Source: Roseiarcus sp963774195 (GTDB lineage: Bacteria > Pseudomonadota > Alphaproteobacteria > Rhizobiales > Beijerinckiaceae). From it: a DNA stretch of 64,000 bases. Below are positions 63,951-64,000 of the stretch, one piece after another. A program made the translations under genes and the position numbers. Position 1 is the first letter of the stretch. Every line of letters begins with the position of its first letter. The notes beneath the pieces are model-generated. The model saw nothing but the letters and a program-made list of their open reading frames with translations. It made no database searches and had not been told where the DNA came from. The stretch is taken from contig CAVZDY010000003.1 of assembly GCA_963774195.1 (NCBI GenBank), positions 496,001 to 560,000 of the forward strand. Direction: 5' to 3'.

Positions 63951-64000
63951 GAGCATTCTCCTTGGAGTGTGTCCCCCAATAGCAATATCCTGAAAGGTCT

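Noticed and set aside
1..64000. CRISPR array or phage structural module
   Set aside because: No evenly spaced repeats and no capsid, tail or terminase genes were seen; the recombinases are explained by IS elements and an island.

Overview
The window reads as a GC-rich alphaproteobacterial chromosome, most likely Hyphomicrobiales (Rhizobiales). This is inferred from codon use, the style of the acyl-CoA and Liv-type ABC genes, and the mix of IS families. No rRNA or species marker is present, so the assignment is tentative. Many genes are joined by ATGA-type overlaps.

Region 1 (1-20.6 kb) is a coherent catabolic locus. A leftward pair (AtuA-like protein, enoyl-CoA hydratase) diverges from a rightward run: acyl-CoA dehydrogenase, SDR, APH/ACAD10-like kinase homologue, small unknown, acyl-CoA synthetase, second acyl-CoA dehydrogenase, MaoC hydratase and a lipocalin-fold-like protein. 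A convergent TetR gene follows. Next comes a leftward operon for a Liv/HAAT-type ABC importer (LivF, LivG, fused LivH-LivM, binding protein) with two CoA ligases built in. The logic appears to be import of a hydrophobic carboxylic acid, CoA activation and beta-oxidation-like breakdown; the substrate is unknown, and the AtuA, SDR and ACAD set recalls acyclic terpenoid catabolism. A 15-bp palindrome, ATGAA-N5-TTCAT, sits in every main intergenic promoter region of this locus (2670, 2811, 11974, 20630). It is a candidate TetR operator that would tie the locus into one regulon.

Region 2 (20.6-34.9 kb) is a decayed accessory zone. It holds a truncated serine recombinase and fragments of IS630, IS110, IS1380 and an RND pump, plus an IS6-type transposase. 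Among these are small intact genes (His-rich protein, Rieske ferredoxin, cold-shock protein), a SulP transporter with an in-frame amber codon before its STAS domain, a frameshifted XRE regulator, and an intact 920-residue UPF0182 membrane protein.

Region 3 (34.9-43.7 kb) is an intact sugar or polyol module: an RbsA-like ATPase, two permeases, a binding protein, two SDR dehydrogenases and a sugar isomerase/epimerase. A convergent gene fuses a winged helix to a solute-binding-protein domain and may be a one-component sensor.

Region 4 (43.7-49.4 kb) is an IS21 element broken by an IS630 fragment, an IS110 remnant, and a large tyrosine integrase next to a tRNA-Gln gene. This looks like the right edge of an integrated island.

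Region 5 (49.4-64 kb) holds a threonine dehydratase-like enzyme, a transglutaminase plus ATP-grasp/alpha-E pair, tRNA-Trp with a LysR remnant, an SDR, a Tat-exported metallo-beta-lactamase-fold protein, a cobalt-type nitrile hydratase operon, and an RND efflux pump (frameshifted) with its adaptor.

Single-base frameshifts recur in otherwise well-preserved genes (near 153, 17.9 kb, 27.96 kb and 59.72 kb). Either the region is decaying or the assembly carries indel errors; the sequence alone cannot decide.
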